Under the pieces are notes generated by a model that saw only the letters and a program-made list of their open reading frames with translations, ran no database searches and had not been told where the DNA came from. A program made the translations under genes and the position numbers. Below, piece by piece: positions 60,495 through 64,000 of a stretch of 64,000 nucleotides of DNA. Positions within the stretch are counted from its first letter, which is position 1; every line of letters begins with the position of its first letter. Source of the stretch: Chryseobacterium gleum. Its GTDB lineage: Bacteria; Bacteroidota; Bacteroidia; Flavobacteriales_D; Crocinitomicaceae. The stretch is from NCBI GenBank assembly GCA_945897565.1, contig CAMDFN010000002.1, positions 62,001 to 126,000 of the forward strand, given 5' to 3'.

Positions 60495-62315
60495 TTAACT
60501 TAATTTATCCTCGTTTTTACTAAAGAATTCAAATAGGAGCTTTGCTTTTGCGGCTCCTATTTTTTTTGCGACTTGTTCAGGCGATGCCTCCCGAATTTTA
60601 GCCAACGATTTGTACTCAACATAGAGTGTTTCAATGGTTTTCGGCCCAAGTCCTTTGACCTGATCGAGTGCTGAACCCACGGCATTTTTACTGCGTAGGG
60701 TGCGGTGATGACTCAAGCCAAAGCGGTGTGCTTCATCGCGGAGCTGCTGTACTAACTTGAGGGCCAAAGACCTCCTGTCCAAAATCAATGACTTCGAGAA
60801 GCCTGGCTTGTAAAGTTCTTCCAAACGCTTGGCTAAACCGACTAGTTTGAGTTGGCTTTGCAATCCGATTTCCTCGATGGCTTCTAAAGCGGCACTTAGC
60901 TGCCCTTTACCGCCGTCGATGATCACCAAGTCGGGCAGTGGCTGCCCTTCATCTTTCAAGCGCTTGTAGCGCCTGCCAACCGCTTCTTTCATGGTGCTGA
61001 AATCATCGGGCCCCACTACTGTTTTGACATTGAAGTGGCGGTAGTCTGCCTTGCTTGGCACCCCATTCTTGAAAACAACACAAGCCGATACCGGATTGGT
61101 GCCTTGTAAGTTTGAGTTGTCAAAACACTCGATGTGAAGCGGTGGTTTTGAAAGCCCCAGTGAACTTTGTAGTTCTAAAACTGCTTGCATCGGTGCATTT
61201 TGAACTGCTGTACTCTTGTTCATGTCTGCTTTGCGTGCTTGAAGCTGTGCATGCCGCACGTTGTTCATGGCCATTTCAAGCAGCTGTTTTTTTTCGCCAA
61301 TTTTAGGAAACAAACTTTTGGCATCTGCAAGCAGTAACGGGCCTTTTAGGCCTAATACAATTTCTTTTGAAGTGCTTTCAAAATGACTACGGAGTTGTGG
61401 AATAATTTGTCTGTATAAAGTCTCGAGGGGCACATCTAACGGATCAGAGACCTTTGAGGTATAAGCATGAACAATACTTCCCTCGCAAATAACAAGGTAA
61501 CTGAGCCAAGCGTCTGGTTGGTTTTTCTCTACATAACACACGTCAAAATTTTGTGTATGATCCGAAACAACCATTGATTTCGCTTGGTATTTTCCTAGCG
61601 CATCGATGAGCTCTTTACAGCGCTGTGCAGCTTCAAAGGCTTGGTTACTCGCGTGAGCCAGCATTTCTTTTTTGAGTTGCTGGATCAAAGAAAAGTTTTT
61701 GCCTTCAAGTAATAAGCGAATGGTTTGTAAGGTTTGGTCGTAGGCACTGCTCGTTTGTAAGTTTTCACAAGGCCCCGCACATTTTCCGATGTGATATTCA
61801 AGACACACTTTGTATTTGCGCTGTTCTAGTTTTTGAGTCCGCAAGTCGAGGGCACATGTTCTGATTTGAAAAAGCTCGCGAATGAGCGTCAGCAATTGAT
61901 GCATTTGCTTGACGTTGGGGTAGGGTCCGTAATATGTCGATCCATCGTTGAACTTGCGTCTGGTCGGGAAAACCCGAGCAAACGCCTCATTCTTGATCAC
62001 AATCCAGGGGTAAGTTTTGTCATCTTTCAATAAGACGTTATAACGCGGCTTGTAACTCTTGATCAGGTTATTCTCTAGCAATAGCGCATCTAGTTCATTT
62101 TGTACGACTGTAAAGCGCAAATCACAAATGAGCTTGACTAAAGTGCGCGTTTTGCCATCCAAATGATCTTTCTGAAAATAAGAATTCACGCGCTTCTTTA
62201 GGTCAATAGCCTTGCCAACGTAGATAATGGTGCCATTTTGATCCAAAAACTGATACACTCCAGGATTGTGTGGGAGCGTATTTACTTTATTGGCAAGTTG
62301 GTCTTTGGAATTCAT
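60495..62315 (-). CDS. uvrC: Excinuclease ABC subunit C
   Basis: Cuts the damaged strand on both sides of a lesion in nucleotide excision repair with UvrA and UvrB. The 606-residue protein has the GIY-YIG nuclease (about 17-90, GVYQF and YVGKAIDLKKR), a UVR motif (about 200-235), the RNase H-like second nuclease with IECFDNSNLQGTNPVSACV and DFSTMKEAVGRRY, and a C-terminal helix-hairpin-helix (LDQVKGLGPKTIETLY). It is divergent from nadC, and both promoter boxes sit four bases from their ATGs. Confidence 0.96.
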   Translation of the reverse strand: MNSKDQLANKVNTLPHNPGVYQFLDQNGTIIYVGKAIDLKKRVNSYFQKDHLDGKTRTLVKLICDLRFTVVQNELDALLLENNLIKSYKPRYNVLLKDDKTYPWIVIKNEAFARVFPTRRKFNDGSTYYGPYPNVKQMHQLLTLIRELFQIRTCALDLRTQKLEQRKYKVCLEYHIGKCAGPCENLQTSSAYDQTLQTIRLLLEGKNFSLIQQLKKEMLAHASNQAFEAAQRCKELIDALGKYQAKSMVVSDHTQNFDVCYVEKNQPDAWLSYLVICEGSIVHAYTSKVSDPLDVPLETLYRQIIPQLRSHFESTSKEIVLGLKGPLLLADAKSLFPKIGEKKQLLEMAMNNVRHAQLQARKADMNKSTAVQNAPMQAVLELQSSLGLSKPPLHIECFDNSNLQGTNPVSACVVFKNGVPSKADYRHFNVKTVVGPDDFSTMKEAVGRRYKRLKDEGQPLPDLVIIDGGKGQLSAALEAIEEIGLQSQLKLVGLAKRLEELYKPGFSKSLILDRRSLALKLVQQLRDEAHRFGLSHHRTLRSKNAVGSALDQVKGLGPKTIETLYVEYKSLAKIREASPEQVAKKIGAAKAKLLFEFFSKNEDKLS

Positions 62316-62319
62316 GGTT

Positions 62320-62327
62320 CAAAATTA
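62320..62327 (-). promoter_or_regulatory. -7 box of uvrC, four bases from the ATG
   Basis: Minus strand TAATTTTG, followed by AACC and the ATG ending at 62315. Exact consensus. Confidence 0.65.
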
Positions 62328-62357
62328 GAAACATTGCGCGGAATATCTCGCTCTTCT

Positions 62358-62365
62358 TATCTTTG
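62358..62365 (+). promoter_or_regulatory. -7 box of nadC, four bases from the ATG
   Basis: TATCTTTG, followed by TTGT and the ATG at 62370. A TTG about 21 bases upstream (62334-62336) can act as the -33 element. Confidence 0.65.
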
Positions 62366-62369
62366 TTGT

Positions 62370-63206
62370 ATGCTAGATGAATTTATCAAATCTGCCCTAA
62401 CGGAAGATATCCAAGACGGCGACCACTCTTCTATGGCTTGTGTGCCTGCCGATGCGCAGTCAAAAGCGGTTTTATTGATCAAAGAAACGGGTGTATTGGC
62501 CGGAATGCAAGTTGCGCAAAGAATTTGTGAAATTTACGACCCAAGCCTGCGAATGACTACATTGCTTCAAGATGGCGACCGCGTAAGTTATGGTCAAATT
62601 GCTTTTTCCTTGGAGGGGTCGGCGCGGTCGATTTTAGCGGTAGAACGCCTGCTGCTGAATTGCATGCAGCACATGAGTGGCGTAGCAACTAAAACAGCTT
62701 ATTATGTAGCTTTAATTGCCGGTACAAATTGCACGCTACTGGATACCCGAAAAACCACGCCAGGCATGCGTTTATTAGATAAATATGCAGTCAAAATTGG
62801 CGGGGGTTCTAACCATCGTTTTGGGCTCTACGATATGATCATGCTCAAAGACAACCACATTGACTACGCTGGAGGCTTAGCTGCTGCTCTTGAGCGCACA
62901 CATGTATATCTTACTGATCAAAAATTGAAGTTGAAAGTAGAAGTGGAGGTGAGATCTATGGATGAATTGACTGAACTTTTAGCGATTGCACAACCCTATG
63001 ACCGCATCATGTTAGATAACTTCACTCCAGATGAGCTTAAAGTGGCATTAACCTTGATTCCTTCAACAGTCGAGACAGAAGCCTCCGGCGGCATCACCGA
63101 AGAAACCATCAGGTCTTATGCCGAAACTGGAGTGCAGTATATTTCGGTTGGTGCGCTCACGCATTCGGTGAAGGCTTTAGATATGAGCCTCAAGGCGCAG
63201 CTTTAA
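62370..63206 (+). CDS. nadC: Nicotinate-nucleotide pyrophosphorylase (carboxylating)
   Basis: Converts quinolinate and PRPP to nicotinate mononucleotide in de novo NAD synthesis. The 278-residue protein has LTEDIQDGDHSS near the N-terminus, ERLLLNCMQHMSGVATKT, LLDTRKTTPGMRLLDKYAVKIGGGSNHRFGLYDMIMLKDNH-type active-site sequence, and the closing EASGGITEETIRSYAETGVQYISVG. ATG 62370 is chosen from the -7 box; the frame extends upstream into uvrC. Its 3' end overlaps the phosphopantetheinyl transferase gene by 17 bases. Confidence 0.96.
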   Translation: MLDEFIKSALTEDIQDGDHSSMACVPADAQSKAVLLIKETGVLAGMQVAQRICEIYDPSLRMTTLLQDGDRVSYGQIAFSLEGSARSILAVERLLLNCMQHMSGVATKTAYYVALIAGTNCTLLDTRKTTPGMRLLDKYAVKIGGGSNHRFGLYDMIMLKDNHIDYAGGLAAALERTHVYLTDQKLKLKVEVEVRSMDELTELLAIAQPYDRIMLDNFTPDELKVALTLIPSTVETEASGGITEETIRSYAETGVQYISVGALTHSVKALDMSLKAQL

Positions 63207-63816
63207 AAAAAGCAATAGCAATATGAAGATCATTTGTTTGCTGCAATTGCACTTCAATTTCATGTCTTTGCTTGCCCTGATGAACTGTGGCACTTAAACA
63301 AGTTGTCTCGTTCTTTTTTTGCCGGAAGGTTATACGCATATCATTTTTGAACGAAAGGTTTTCTAGCCCAACTAATTTATAGATCGCTTCTTTGGCACAC
63401 CACAACTGCAGGTACCATTCATTGGTGTCGTCGGTGCATAAATTTTTTTCGGCTTCAGTAGCAATTTTATTGATGATTTTCGTTGCATTGCGGTCTTTTT
63501 GTTCGATGTCAATTCCGATCAAAAATGCTGCAATTGCGAGGGCAATATAATCTTTGGTATGCGAGATGGAAAGTGCTTGATCGGCTTTAGAAAAAAAAGG
63601 TTTTCCTGTGTCATGATATAAAATGGGGGAATTGATATTCAGTTGGTTGCGTAGGTAACGCACCCCTAAAAATTCATTTTTACGTTTAGAATTTAAGCGC
63701 TTATTTAGGTGTTCAATTTCTTGCTCAAAAAGCACGGTGGCCTCAGGATCAAATGCAGCTGACTTCAGCAAAGCAAATTGAAAATGGGGCAGTTTGAAAT
63801 CGAGCAGGTCGTACAT
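63190..63816 (-). CDS. 4'-phosphopantetheinyl transferase
   Basis: Attaches the phosphopantetheine arm of CoA to acyl or peptidyl carrier proteins. The 208-residue protein has the metal motif IGIDIEQKDR in the middle and WCAKEAIYKLVG later, the two marks of the Sfp/AcpT superfamily, with LSISHTKDYIALAI before them. ATG 63816 is chosen because the minus-strand box CATCTTTG (63842-63849) lies downstream of the alternative ATG at 63858. Its 3' end overlaps nadC. Confidence 0.88.
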   Translation of the reverse strand: MYDLLDFKLPHFQFALLKSAAFDPEATVLFEQEIEHLNKRLNSKRKNEFLGVRYLRNQLNINSPILYHDTGKPFFSKADQALSISHTKDYIALAIAAFLIGIDIEQKDRNATKIINKIATEAEKNLCTDDTNEWYLQLWCAKEAIYKLVGLENLSFKNDMRITFRQKKNETTCLSATVHQGKQRHEIEVQLQQTNDLHIAIAFFKAAP

Positions 63817-63841
63817 CTCAGTTGAAAGCTTGTATATTACA

Positions 63842-63849
63842 CAAAGATG
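63842..63849 (-). promoter_or_regulatory. Imperfect -7 box of the phosphopantetheinyl transferase
   Basis: Minus strand CATCTTTG (first base differs from TAnnTTTG), 25 bases before the ATG at 63816. It covers the first codons of the longer frame from 63858, so it argues for the shorter protein. Confidence 0.4.
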
Positions 63850-63955
63850 CGTAAACATCTCATAGATTTTTGATGAATTTTATGTTAAGACTATGGAATT
63901 TTCTATATTTACATTCTTTAAAAAACCAGAAATAGTAAAATTTATACGCATTCAT

Positions 63956-64000
63956 ATGGTGGGTAGACTCAAATTATTGCTTTTAAGTGTTTTGTTTGTA
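63956..64000 (+). CDS. Start of an exported protein running off the window
   Basis: Fifteen codons from ATG 63956 (MVGRLKLLLLSVLFV) stay open to the edge. A basic residue pair followed by a leucine-rich stretch looks like the start of a signal peptide. TATATTTA at 63904-63911 could be its -7 box, about 44 bases upstream. The product cannot be named from so little sequence. Confidence 0.5.
   Translation, partial: MVGRLKLLLLSVLFV

Overview
The window is a compact stretch of a Bacteroidota chromosome. The evidence is five proteins with type IX secretion (T9SS) sorting ends, a TPR/beta-propeller/OmpA protein with the layout of PorE, a YtxJ protein (bacillithiol chemistry), almost no Shine-Dalgarno sequences, and many copies of the Bacteroidota -7 promoter box TAnnTTTG. 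The gene set looks like Flavobacteriales (Crocinitomicaceae/Cryomorphaceae type), but I cannot fix the family from this window alone. About 60 protein genes fill nearly all the sequence and no gap exceeds 300 bases. I recognised no rRNA, tRNA, CRISPR array, insertion sequence, prophage or att site, so this is core genome rather than an island.

Layout. 1-4024: start of a GH3-like gene leaving on the minus strand, a universal stress protein plus fructose-bisphosphatase, then an ExbB-ExbD-TonB-like cluster on the minus strand. 4189-9111: mfd, two YceI genes behind a Crp/Fnr-like palindrome, a small membrane protein and a strong terminator. 9215-16152: a choice-of-anchor-L T9SS protein, an OmpA lipoprotein, the operon HEAT-like gene-yicC-gmk-nadD, and a small T9SS protein. 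16270-20208: DUF4286-rsmA facing a LysE exporter plus a long YwqK/MORN-repeat protein, then a small acidic protein. 20314-27428: minus-strand operon hutI-TraB/GumN-AddB-like nuclease, yraN, and lpdA. 27500-34142: a large PKD T9SS protein, then minus-strand operon tatC-DUF5686-lptB. 34244-35772: an unknown small gene and three tandem paralogous lipoproteins. 35831-43063: pheS-ytxJ-glutaminyl cyclase-LOG protein, then PASTA protein-T9SS protein-pseudouridine synthase. 43117-49412: PorE-like protein, PspC-like protein, RmlD-like reductase and two amino acid permeases. 49447-57605: HhH protein, apt, acyl-CoA dehydrogenase, rpsU, tyrosine recombinase, PfkB kinase-DUF349-membrane protein, and a family 9 glycosyltransferase. 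57649-64000: thioesterase, M43 metalloprotease, divergent uvrC/nadC, a phosphopantetheinyl transferase, and the start of a gene that runs off the edge.

How the genes fit together. Much of the window serves the cell envelope: ExbB/ExbD/TonB-like energy transduction, LptB, TatC, a PorE-like T9SS component and five T9SS cargo proteins, a LysE exporter, two amino acid permeases and several lipoproteins. The rest is housekeeping: DNA repair (mfd, uvrC, AddB-like nuclease), translation (rpsU, pheS, rsmA, RluA), nucleotide and NAD synthesis (gmk, apt, nadC, nadD) and central metabolism (fbp, lpdA, acyl-CoA dehydrogenase). I found no convincing new multi-gene system. The best leads are: eight genes whose -7 box ends exactly four bases before the ATG, which predicts leaderless mRNAs; a perfect Crp/Fnr-like palindrome before the YceI genes; the three-lipoprotein cluster; and an rpsU leader without a Shine-Dalgarno sequence.
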